Origin: Tetraselmis striata
Lineage: Eukaryota; Chlorophyta; Chlorodendrophyceae; Chlorodendrales; Chlorodendraceae
DNA: 64,000 nt
NCBI GenBank assembly: GCA_006384855.1
Contig: VCJN01000435.1
Coordinates: forward strand, 62,001 to 126,000
Direction of reading: 5' to 3'
The translations under genes were made by a program, and so were the position numbers. This document shows positions 1 through 11,100 of this stretch, piece by piece (position 1 is the first letter of the stretch; each line of letters begins with the position of its first letter). The notes beneath the pieces are model-generated. The model saw only the letters and a program-made list of their open reading frames with translations, ran no database searches and was not told where the DNA came from.

Positions 1-2011
1 GTACCTTCCCCAATCATGCTGCCATCCAAGCTCGCTGGGCAGCGGCGCGTGCGGCGGTGGCGACGGCGCACCAGAGGTCGCCTCGAAGTAGAGCACGTTG
101 ACGGCGGCAGCCGAGACGGTCATCGCGGTGTAGTGCACGTCCAGTGCCTTCTTCGCCGCCTCGGTTGTCGTGGGGGCGAGGCTGGTCAGCGCGAGCGGCT
201 CGCGGCAGAGCGCATCGCTGCAGGCGGCAAGCACCGGCTCCGCGCCGCCGTGACTCTGCCGGGGGGGCAGCGAATGTCCGGCGGTGAGGCGCTCGTGCCA
301 GCATGGCGTGCTTAGGGTGGCGATGCTGTGGGGTGGGGAACGCAAAAGGGTAGGGGGGGGGGGGGGGGGGGGGGGACCGCTCACTTGGCGCAGCGCCAGG
401 GAGATAAGTGGCAGCCCGTCTTGCAGAGCGATGGAGGCGTATGCGCCATCCAGAGGCTCCGACGAGTCCGCCGCCTGCAGCCGCCGCCAGCACAGTGCGG
501 TGACCAGCCCCGCCAACTCACAACGCATGCGCCCTCGGTTCCGATGCTCCCAGAACAGATTAATCAAACCCAACCGCGATAGTGCTCGAGCACCGTTGAC
601 TTCATTGCGTTGACTTCAGCTCCTGGCAATCGCTACTGCACTACACATAATTGCCACAGCTAGCCGTTCGCAACGGTGTTCGATTGGCTGCTTCTACGCA
701 CCGGCATCGGCGACCATCGCCCGGCCTGGCGCTCAGGGTGCATCTGTGGGTGTGTGCCGCACCTGCAGCCGGTGGTGCGTGGCGTCCGCACAGTCCTCGT
801 CGAGGCAGGCAGCGAGCCAGGTGGCGTCGCCGCCGTCAGCGTGCCCGCCGCGCCGGTAATACGCCACGATCGGCAGCCCCTGCGGCCCCAGCGCGAGGGA
901 GGTGTACAGGCTGCAGCCGTCTGGGTCCAGCACGTGGCTGTGGTGGGGGTGACGGCCGGAGCATGTGGCCTCGCCGCAGCGAGTGATGGCCAGCTGCTGC
1001 CGCCCGGTCCCTGGGTCGGCCTGGGCGCAGGCGAGCCGGGGGCCGGGGGCGGCAGAGGCTCAGTGTCATCCTCTTCCTGTTCAGTGGCACTGTATTGGGT
1101 GGACATGAACGAAATGTAAAGGGCATATTGCTGGATAATAATATATATATGGCATAAATATTGGCTTGTGAAATTGCAAGAGGTTGGAGCAACACGCGGA
1201 AAGGTAAGACCCTCGTCAAGGAGTAGCAAGGGTCAAATGAACAAAATAACAATTTGCGGTAACTGGCATCCTGTATTATCAGGGGTACCACCAGGCAGCA
1301 CCCACTACCAAGTGGGGGCTTACGGAAGGATGCGGTGTCCTTGGTTAGGAATGATTTCGAAAGAGCTCGAAACCGATAACTACACATAAACCGAGTAGAT
1401 TAGATTTAGTGTTCAGCATTCAATGGTTTACATTCAAACGCTCAGATATTCATGATGTACGCTATTAAGGCTGCTGTGCAGTGATTACCACTATGTGATA
1501 GAATTAATCATTCCTGGCGCAGGCATATTTTTCACTGTTCTTGTGTGGACGATAGAGCGGCACGTGCACCTGGCAGTACGCAATCCATGGCAAACCTCCT
1601 CGGCCCTCCACCGTGGAGTGGCTGCGCCCGCCGGAGGCGACGACGGCGGTGGTGATGCCACGGCAGAGTGGGTCAGCGCACGCGGCAGCCCGCAGGGTCG
1701 CGTTGGCCGGCTCGTAGTAGGTGATGAGCGGGAGGCCCTGCTCGCCGACGAGCAGTGCATTGGTGTACATCCCGCCCGGCCGCCCCACCTCCACCTGCCG
1801 AACCACCGCCCAAGCGGCCGACTTCCAGGGGCTGATCCCAGCGGTCGGTGGGTGGCCCCCTTGCCGGCGCTAGGGCAAGGGTCGGCAAGGGTGCGAGCAG
1901 CAGCAGCAGCAGCGGCAGCGAGAGGACGTGAGCCGTCCGTGCTGTGCTCTTGGTGGCAGCAACGGGCGGCACGCGGGCTGCTGGTGAGCGCCGGGGCCAT
2001 CGAGGTGGCAT
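1..2011 (-). CDS. secreted repeat protein with GLP.I.YY units (3' end outside window)
   Basis: Unidentified multi-exon gene running off the left edge. A likely start at 2011 gives a basic N-terminus followed by a hydrophobic Leu stretch (LSLPLLLLLLAPLP), read as a signal peptide. Exons that fit splice sites and phase are about 2011-1570, 1020-763, 474-385 and 255 to the edge. Each carries part of a repeat in which a Tyr-x-Ser-Leu-Ala-like strand leads to GLPLITYY, GLPWIAYC, GLPIVAYY or GLPLISLA. A Leu-x-x-x-x-C-x-D-x-x-C pair follows (ACADPLC, ACLDEDC, ACSDALC). Introns fall just after the GLP segment, so exons and repeats are roughly in register. Similar GLPVISYYD units occur in secreted bacterial and algal proteins; a propeller-like extracellular role is inference. 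A one-base frame change near 1800-1815 separates the signal-peptide frame from the first repeat; it may be a missed short intron or a sequence error. Confidence 0.55.
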
Positions 2012-3359
2012 CGCGGGGCGAAGATCGACGGAGAGGAGGCGATATGGCGGGGCACCTGAGTGTACCAGCGCGGGTTTTGTGTGACAGAAGCGCTTCCCTT
2101 GTGTCGCGTTGCCCACGATGCGGTTGTGTGACAGAGCTGGCAGGACAGGTAGCAAATCCGCCAGTTGATGATGGCTGGCGACAGAGCACACTAATAAATG
2201 TACATCAAGTTAGACCCTCATATCTAGCACATACCTAACATGTATAATTGTACAGTTATAGCAATCCTTAGTAGATGGACTGCCGGCCGGCAAATTCTAC
2301 TACTACGAGTATGATTTATATCATTTTCTGGTCATCGTCCGACTTAATTGAATTGATTAATGCTGGTAGATGTTTCACAGAAAATATGTGCAAGTGAAGT
2401 GAAGTTCGCCCCGGGACATCGGCCAAAGCCGCCCCAGCACTTGACCTCTTGCGCCAACTGCAGTCGTGGGTCTGGCATAGTCCGTAGACCACTGCCTCAT
2501 TCGAACCCCGAAGGGCTAATGCATCAACCGGGTAAACGCAGGACATGCCGGGACGATATTCCTACCCGCGCGTCCGTTTCGTTTAAGAGCATTATCTAAT
2601 CCTTACACTCGCTCGTACCGGAGCGAGGTAGGATATATAGGAACCTCTCAATCGACTTCTGTTTACTAGTAGTTGGGTTTTGCTCTTCCCTTGGCTACTT
2701 AGCAGACGCGGCACGGCACCATTACGGTGGTAGTATGTCCACGTGGCGTGCCCATTCCGCCCGAGGAGGCGGAGAATAAATCTAGCAGCCCCTCGGCAAT
2801 TTCATCAACGGGCGGAAGTTGCCGTATGGTCGTACGGCACCACCCTGCGCGCAGCTCCCGACGTAGCCATCCCAGGTGGCGCTTCTCCGGCATCATGCTT
2901 CTTCGTGTGCTTGAAAGCATTAGGGGGCTTGTATGTCCCCAATTTCCTTTGTCGCGGCGCACCCACCATGGGGTCGCGCCACGACAGAGCTCGTGTCTCC
3001 GTGACATGCAAGGTCTTTGGTGTACAAGCCACTCGTAAGTGATGCCCCGCGCCCAGCTCGAGGACATTATGTCTCGCTGGTTGGGAAGCGGTCGACGATC
3101 GTCCAGAGGGCACCGTGCGCCGGCTCCTCTAGCCGACAACCGGTGTCCCACGCGGAAATCATTTCGATTGATTTGGGAACGCTCTTCACGCCTCGCGACA
3201 TGTGACTCCCCCCTCCCCCATGCCATGGCTTTCGGATCGCCGGTGACAACGACCGCAAACTCCGGGCATGAACGATCCATGCGCCGGTGGGACCTGCGGC
3301 CTCAACGCGCTACTCCGCGCCACAAACGGGCTACCCCTCGCATGCACATGCACGCAAAT
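2012..3359. other. intergenic stretch
   Basis: No convincing gene. It contains one dispersed-repeat copy (2395-2565) and, from 2640 on, moderately GC-rich DNA whose overlapping ORFs in several frames show no recognisable domain. Confidence 0.5.
2395..2565 (-). repeat. dispersed repeat, copy 1 (pair at 37555-37725)
   Basis: About 165 bp matching 37555-37725 closely in the same orientation. Most differences are C/T or G/A transitions, as in decaying repeats. On the minus strand both copies keep an open frame with the motifs YPVDALALRGSNEA and CSWRKRSSAGAA. The minus strand also has a B-box-like GGTTCGAATG, so a tRNA-derived SINE is possible, but no clear A box was found. Confidence 0.6.
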
Positions 3360-3925
3360 GGTCGGCGCCAACCGGCCACCCATGTATGCCGCCTCCGGGC
3401 CACCCACGCAGTCTGCTGGCACCATCGGGCCGCCACTACGCGCATCGCGGGTCGGTCCCATCAAGCCGCCGCTACACCATGTGCTTAGTTCGCTCCCGCG
3501 GTTTGGGCACGCAGTTGGTCGGCACCAGCGGGCCGCCATTGCATCATGTGCTCCGGTCGCTTCCGCGGCTTGGACATGTAGTGGGTCGGCGCCAACGGGC
3601 CGCCGCAAGACCATGTGCCCGGGTTGCTTCCGCAGCCCGACCACGCCGTTGGTCGGCGCCATCGGGCCGCCACATCACCATGTGCTTTCGATCGCTTCCG
3701 CGGCGCCCGCACGCAGCTGGTCGGCGCCAAACGGGCCGCCATTGTACCATGCACCACGGTTGCTTCCGCAGCCCGGGCACGCAGTTGGTCGGCGCCATCG
3801 GGCCGCCACTGCACCATGTGCCCCGGTCGCCTCCCCGGCCCGGGCATGCAGCTGGTCGGCACCAAACGGGCCGCCACTGCACCAGCATGTGCCGCTCCGG
3901 TCGCTTCCGTGGCGGAGCAGCTCCC
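3360..3925. repeat. 67-bp minisatellite array, part 1
   Basis: About eight to nine imperfect tandem units of 67-68 bp. Units begin near 3449, 3516, 3584, 3651, 3720, 3787 and 3854 with GGTCGGCGCCA-like starts, then CGGGCCGCC and a CACCATGTG core. Long ORFs on both strands here are by-products of the periodic GC-rich unit. The same unit reappears at 7105-7375. Confidence 0.85.
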
Positions 3926-4599
3926 CCCTGGTATCCCTACCTAAGTCACATAGGCAGCCAAAGGCGTCCCGCCTACGGCTACTAAGATGAGGTTGGGGAA
4001 GGGAGCTAATCGGAATAGCTATGTTGTGCTCAGTATTTATCCACCGCTGAGCCGGCTAGTAAGATTTTAAGGGGGCTGCGATGCTCTCTGTTATGGGAAC
4101 AAGGTGCTGTCATACTCGGAATAAAACATGCTGCGGCACTTACCCACGTACTCATCCCGGGTATCGAGGCTCAGAATTGCGGAAATTTTGGGTATATTCA
4201 CATTACCAGCCACATGGGTTAGTAGTGACTGGATTTCTTGAGCTGGCTGGCTGCTGGCTTATCGCGTCGGCGGATCGCGCGGCCATTAATGGTGCCGTGA
4301 GCTGCCGGATAGGTGGGCTGTTTCGTCGTCTGTCTCCCACTCGCTGCCACAATCACAAATATCAAAGAGGCGCGGGCTGCTCCTGCTGCAGGTGCGGGCG
4401 CGGTCGCCGGGCGGGTGAGGCCTCGAGGCTTCTTTAGTTTGCAGTTGCCGGGTGCGGCTGCCTTGCCCTTACCCTTCGGCAGGGGGAGGGGGGTGGGGGG
4501 TGGGGTGGGGGGGGGGGGGGGGGGGGGGGGGGATTGATAGCTTGCTCGATCTCGATCGATTGGCGGTGGGGTTGCGCAAGCGATGTGACTCATCCGCCG

Positions 4600-7080
4600 C
4601 GAGCCGGGCGAGCTCGGCCACGAGTGCGGGCTTACTGACTAGGAAGGGAAGCTCGAGCAGCTCGGTGGTGAGATGGCGAGGTGTTGGATTTCGAACAATC
4701 TTCTAGGAGTGCCGTCTGGGCGGGTGCCTTCGCGGAATTTGCGCTGGGACATTGAGCGCTTGGGGGGTCGAGGGTAACGTTGGCAAGACTTGGTACCTCC
4801 GCCGCCCCGCGGTGGGCGCCGTGTCGTCCACGTCCATGGCGTTGGCGTTCTCGACGTAGTTCAGTTCGAGCTCCTCTTCGCCATCGGCATGTTTTGCTCC
4901 TGGCATTGGGGTCACTCATGGGGCGGGGCGGGAGGTGCGGCGGCTGGGTAGGCTGCGCCGGGGCTGGCCGCCCGCGCCGCTTCAGCATGGCGCTAGTCGA
5001 GGGCTGCGACAGATGTGGCAATCACCCCGCGCCTCGGCACCACATGCTCGAACCCAAGGGAGAGAGCCATTATCTTGGGGTCGGCATGGGCTGCCGGGAT
5101 CGCTGTTGGTTGCAGGTTGGCTGGACCGGCTTGCGCTGGCGCCGTCGCTGCATATGTTGGCCGCTTCTCGGGTGGTGCCGGAGTTGGCGCTGCCTTGATC
5201 ATCTTCTCGCTTGCCGTCGATACCGTTTTGCGCCACTGCTCCTGCCTGTCCGTGGCTCGGGTGCCGCCGATGAGGCTGTGGTGGTGGGCAGTAAGTTTCA
5301 GGGTGAGGGTGTAGATCGGGTCATGCTCGGCTCGGAGGGCGAGGGATTCTAGAGAGGCTTTCCCAACCTTATTGCGCATGCTCAACGCCGTGCGTCGGGG
5401 CTGGTTGTGGCCGGTGTTGCTTCCGAGTTACCCCGCCCCGCGGACGGTCTGAAGGGGTGTACGTGCAGCTTCGAGGGATCGAATTCGGACTATGTGAGGT
5501 AGATGACGATAGTGCGAAGGAGGACAGCGCGTAGTAGGGCGACCTGGAGGTGAGGGCCACGTCCATCCGCAAGATGGTTGCGAACTCCTCGTCCTCTGTG
5601 CCGAGAGACATGGCTCAGATTGTTGGCCCCTATGCGTAGCAGCTTCGGCTTGGTGCGGTGTTTCGCCTTGTTGACGCCGTCAGCCGTCAATGTGTATATG
5701 TTGGTCACTGGGCTTACAGCCGCTCCGGGTGCGTGGGGGTGTTGATGCGTTGGTTGATGGTGGCGGTGATCGCCTATGCCAACTGGTCGACCGTCGGGAA
5801 TTCTATGTCGGCTGGGGGGGCGGTGTAGATCGCGCGGGATGCCAGGGCGGATCTGAAAAACTGCTTGGTCAGTGCCGGGGGGCAGCGTGCGTTGTAGTGG
5901 GGAGGCGGGATGTTCCTCGCGGTCTTCGCTGTGCTCAATAGTGGCCTGGATTATCGCCCGGCCATGTGTCTGGTCGCCGAACCGTAGCGCGGGTACGGCG
6001 TCACTCGCGGCAGACGTCATGTATCATACGCGCCGCTTCGGGATCCAGTAGTTCGGGTCGCACCGAGTCTGACGAGCGGCGGGCCTTCCACACCTCGCGG
6101 ACCTCGAGGAGGGCCAGCATGCTGCGGATCGGGGGGCATGCCAACGGCGGGGGGGGGCAGATGACAACGTCGTCGGCGTCCATATCGGCGGTGTTCTCTG
6201 CCCATGCCCTCACATCGGCATGGGCAAGCGATTCCGCCGGTGTCGCTATTGGTTGGTCGGCCGCCGCGTCGCCTACAAGGTGGGGCAAGCCGTACGCCGG
6301 GAGGGAGCCTTCCGCTAGTTGGTGCCACATGTCGGCCTTCGTGAGCCCTCGGAACGACGGGGAGCGGAGCCACACCTGATGCATTGATCGCCGGACGTCG
6401 TCAAGGTGAGATGCTCCGAGCATGCGGGTGGAGCAACGGCGGCCCTGTCGGTCGAGGATCGCCGCACCCTCTCGTTGGGTGTGAAGGACGGTGGCGGCTG
6501 TCTCTCGGCGGGGCGGCCTCAGAATGACGGACCCAATAGTGGTGGGGAGCCTGGCGCGGCTCGGCCCGGCTGCCGGGTCGGCTGCGCGGTGTGCTTGGGG
6601 GGGGCGGCGGGTCGCCACGCGGACGGCTGTTGGTAGGATTTGAACACCGATCTTGGGGCTGAGGGTGCCGATCAGGTTGGACACGGTAAGGCTGCGTGAC
6701 TCCTCGTCCATCGCTTGGTATTGGACCACCATGTTGCCAAACATCAGGGTCACGTGGGTGGCATCGTCCGTGCCGGCGGAGAGGCCGGCTAGAAGAAAAT
6801 GGGACGGGCGTTTCAATACGCGGAGGTGGCGGCGGGTAACCGGTGGGTCGGAGATGGTTCCCGCGAAAAGTTTTGCTGCGACGACCGTGCGGATAGCAGG
6901 CGGCGGGACTCTGCCGCCGTGAAGCGCGGCGAGTAAGGTGCATGCCTCAGCCTCATGTTGCTCCTCGAGTCTGTCGATGTTTATGGTGGTTGCAATGTTG
7001 TCCTCCTGATCGTCACGCCGATGTGGGCGCAGGCCGGCAGTTGGCATGATGGTAAGTCGTCCGATCGTCGGACGGTCCAC
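4600..7080 (-). pseudogene. decayed mobile-element-like coding region
   Basis: A 359-codon open frame (7080-6001) continues downstream only in other frames: 6020-5490, then 5385-4993, then 4915-4703. This suggests one longer coding region broken by frameshifts. The longest piece is rich in Ala, Arg and Pro, with a central segment around LMFGNMVVQYQAMDEE. The last pieces contain a Pro/Ala-rich linker. No reverse transcriptase, integrase or transposase motif was seen, so the family is unknown; an ORF1/gag-like protein is inference. The block lies between two halves of the 67-bp minisatellite, which fits an insertion into that array. A run of more than 25 G lies at 4507-4532. Confidence 0.35.
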
Positions 7081-7104
7081 CGTTTCCCAATAGGATTACA
7101 CTAT

Positions 7105-7375
7105 TAGGGCCACCGCTGCACGTTGTGCCGCGGTTGCTTTCGCAGTCCGGGTACGTACCTGGTCGGCCCAAACGGGCCGCCACTGCGCATTGTGCCCCGG
7201 TTGCTTCGGCGGCCCGGGCAAGCAGCTTGTAGGCATTAACGGGCCGTCATCATTGCACCATGTGCCCCGGTTGCTTCTCCAACCCGGGCATGCATTCGGT
7301 CAGCGCCAAACGGGCCGCCACTGCACCCTGTGCCCCAGTCGCTTCCGCAGCCGGGGCACGCAGCTGGTCAGAATA
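7105..7375. repeat. 67-bp minisatellite array, part 2
   Basis: About four further units of the 3360-3925 array, each with the AACGGGCCGCCACTGC core and a CCCGGTTGCTTC segment. Spacing is slightly less regular than in part 1. Both parts have the same orientation, consistent with one array split by the intervening 3 kb. Confidence 0.8.
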
Positions 7376-7554
7376 ACCGCCCAATTGCATATTTTGAGCG
7401 CTTTTGACAACACTTTGTAGTACATGTGGATGTATCGGGAGAAAATAAAAGGGGAGCCAAAAGATGGGGGGGGGCACCTAAAACGACAATTCAAATTGTG
7501 ATAGCCTTATGTTACAATTATGACGTCGGGCCCTCCCTCACACTGCCTTAATTT

Positions 7555-7890
7555 GTGTTGCACATGTATCGCACTCCCGAAATGCCTTGCTCCGCGGGAT
7601 GGGGTTGCCCCAACTCGCTTTACTCGAATGGGCGGACGCCCAAATAACGGGTAGGGCGGACCTATCGTGGTCAGTGCCGGGTGTTTTGATGGCAGTGTTT
7701 TCGACGGTGATCCCCCAGTGTTGGAAATTCTGTCACTGGCCTTTAATTAGTCTTCCATAATGCTTCGGCAATTTGCTTCTTGACTATACCGCACCGTCGC
7801 CGCCTACCCAGCCAGGGCTTTCCGTAACTCGATCGCTACGCATGGCCGCGGAGACGCTGCAAGGGTTTCACTGTTGGCAGTCCTGTCCCT
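7555..7890 (+). repeat. dispersed repeat X, copy 1
   Basis: Starts near TCGCACTCCCGAAATGC, passes through GGGCGGACGCCCAAA and GGGTAGGGCGGACC, and ends near GACGCTGCAAGGGTTTCAC. The same sequence occurs at 44850-44916 and 45535-45800 on this strand and at 58150-58430 on the opposite strand; a short piece is at 19985-20045. No ORF spans it. It may be a non-autonomous element, but its ends could not be fixed. Confidence 0.75.
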
Positions 7891-8178
7891 GGGGCGGGGA
7901 AAAAAGGCGCTGGCGGTACCGTACCCGTAGCGAGTTGGTCACCGCTAGTTGGGCGCTAAGGATTAGTTGGTCGCCGCGCCGGGCGCACCGGAGCAGCATC
8001 ATCAGGTCGCCAGTACAGGCGCCGCTGTCCACCCCTCACGGCAAGCAACCCAGCAACCTCGGTGCGTGGCTGCCTGAAGTGAGAGCATCGGGCACAGCCG
8101 ATCGCGGGCCCCGCTGGCTTTTTCCCACTCTCGCCGGGGAGAGGCCGCCCCCCTCTGCCCCTCGCTTGACCCACACGA

Positions 8179-11100
8179 ATGCAGACAGCGGCCGACAGCG
8201 AGTCCGGGCGGGGGCAGCAGGCCTCCTCCCGCGGCGGCAGCGGCGCCTGCAGGACCTGGGCGCTGCTCCCACTGGTGGGGCTCCTGGCGGTGGGGCTCAT
8301 GGGGGCGCTGCGCCTGGGGGCGCTCCTGGACGGCAGCCGCGACTTCGCGGCCGCGGCCTCGGCGGGGACGACGGCGATCACTCTCCCCGGCCGCGACGCC
8401 CTGCATCACCGCGGCCTGGTGCCTCTGGCGCCGCGCCTGGAGGCACCGGAGCTCCCGGTGGACGAGCCGGCGGGCGGGCTGAGCCTGGCTGACTTCGAGG
8501 AGGGCGAGGAGGAGGGCGGCGGCTCGCCGCGCGGGCCGTCAGAGGGCGCGTCGGGGGCGGGGGCGGGGGCGGAGGTGGAGTCGGACTCGGAGGAGGAGCA
8601 CGAGGCAGGCGCCTGGGGAGGGGGCGAGGCTGGAGCGGGAGCAGGGGATGAGGGCGCGGGAGCTCAGCCATTGGCGAATCTGGGAAACATCGCCGACGTC
8701 AGGGCCGCGATAGCGGCGCCTCGGGCGGAGCTGGCATCTCTTGGGCAGCATCGGGTTACCCCCCCCCCCCCCCCCCCCCCCCACACCTCCACCACCACCC
8801 GTCCTTTTCAACCCCCCCTGCTTGCTCCTTCCGCCGCCCCTGCCTCTATCCCCACCTTTTCATCTCACCAGAATACTCCCCTCGCCGGAAGCAGGCGATT
8901 CCCAGCGTGGCCAAGGTGTCGCGCAGCTCGCCCAGGGATGGCGGCGGCGGCAACAGCACGCTGGGCAGCCCACGCGGTGTCGGCGGGACATCGCGGCGCA
9001 GCGTCGAGGAGCGCATCGTGAGCCCCACGACCTCGTTAATCCCCCAACTTCCAAGGCCACACAACGCCCTCACCGCATATCTGCGCTCAGCGCCCCCCGC
9101 CTCCCCCGCCCCCTCCCCTCCTCCTCCCTGGTCAGGCGCGCGCCAACAAGACGCTGCCGCCGGGCGCGGAGTGGTGCGGGGAGGCGCGCCTCTCGCAGCC
9201 GCGCTCCTTCCTGGCGGGCGTCACGGTGCGGGGCGCAGCTGCAGGCGGGCACGGTGGGCGGATCGGGACGCGCGGACCAGTGACAAGCGCTGCAAGCGGG
9301 CGGCGGCATGGGTTAGGAGGGGTGGTAGCGCGATGAGCATTGGTTTGCGTGCGGGGCAGTGGTGCTAACAGTGGATTGAGGATGCCTGGGGTTTACGGGC
9401 TGCCCGCTTGCACAGCTGGCTGGCTGGCTGTTCCAGCGGGGTGGAGATCGGCGGATGGGGAAGGGGGCGGAAGGAGGTGCATGCCTTTCAGCTTCACATC
9501 CCTCGGGGATGCCCTCCCTACGCTCTGAAAGTCAGATGCCCAGCTGCAGATGGGCAGACATGCAGGGGGGGGGGGGGTTAAGCGGGCAGCAGCAGGGACA
9601 GCAGTGCTAGGAGTAGCGTGGCTAGGCCTGGGCGTTTGCACTGCCATCTCTCACAGCTAGCTGGCTAGTCTGGATGGGGGAAGGTAGGAGGGCGCATGCG
9701 GGGGTGCAGGGGGGGGGGGGGGGGGGGTAGAGGAAGGGGTGCCTTGTTGCTGGCTTCGCACCCCATAATAACACCTGCTTGATGCCGCCCCTCCTTGGGC
9801 GGGATGGGGGTGCAGGTGGCAAAGCACATTGCGATGTTTGCCGGCGGGGTGACGCGGCGAGAGGCGGTGACTAGCCGGGTGGACATCTACAACGCCCGCA
9901 CGCGCCAGTGGAGTACCGCCTCGCTGTCGGTGCCGCGCTCGGGTGCGACTCCCTTCCCCCGTGCATCCCAGCCCCCGGGATGCACACCGCTTAACATGCA
10001 CAGCAGCGGGTGGCAGCTACCCGTGGCTGACCCATCCTCCCTCCCGCAACTTCAACGAACATTCCAGCTGTATGTGGATGCACGCACGCACGCCCGCATG
10101 CGTGGGTGGGTATGTGTCTTCTTGATACTATTGCATATTATGCCTTTTTGTTAAAACAGACACACACATTATATACATAGCGAGTAATTCATTTGTTATA
10201 CCCAGCTGTTTCCCTTGTTTATCATCGTAATTAGCAGCAACAATAGTGTGACCCGATGTGCAAGAAGTGTATCGACGAAGTGTATCGATTAGAACTCGGG
10301 GGAGCTCAGGTCCTTTGGTCGAAGCTGGAGTGGAGCGAGCCAGTATGACGCCCAATAATGTAACGAAACTTGACCCGTCGGCATGTTGTTGTGTGTGCAC
10401 GATGACGGCAGGCGCGGGAGCGGTGTCGGTGGGTTCGCTGGCGCTGTTTGCGGGGGGCATGGGGCGGCGCGTGGAGTCGCAGGTCATCGACATCTACGAT
10501 GCGGCCGCCAACCGCTGGAGCTCCGCCAAAATGTCCATGCCACGCAAGTTTGTCGCCGCCTGCGCGGTCGACACCGGTGCCCCCCCCTCTCCCTCCTCCC
10601 TTCTTGTCGCACCTTGCCTTGGACTCCTCCATGCGCTATCGGCGAGTATCATTCGGGTTTGCGCTGCACGTCTGTATCACAACAAATGGGCAAGTGTCGG
10701 AATCTGCTGTGCGACGAACGATGCTTCATGCAGATCGACGTGCTTCCTTCCTTTCCCGCACCGCGAAGGCAATAGCCTTTTACGGATCGAAAACAAATCG
10801 ACGCGTTCTCAAGCCGTCAGCCGACGATGGGGGACCACAGGCTGCAGGTCGCAGCGTGACATCGTACTCGCGCGCGCGACTCGACAGTAGCGGCCAAACC
10901 AATAATTCACTTCAAAGCATGCCCTGCCGGGCGTGGCGGCACATGGCAGCGCTTGCCATTCGTGGGCGCAGAGGTCGACCTTGGGCTGCGCTTGACCTAC
11001 TACTGTACGAGCACCTCGTCATACACTGCCTGTCGCAACATATCGTAGCAGTGTCCACGAGGGACCGTGCAGTAGCACTCGATATGTACCAGTACCCAGT

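Noticed and set aside
3268..3990. 240-codon plus-strand frame and similar minus-strand frames at 3300-3990
   Set aside because: They follow the 67-bp minisatellite; all frames are open because the unit lacks stops, and the units are not a multiple of three.
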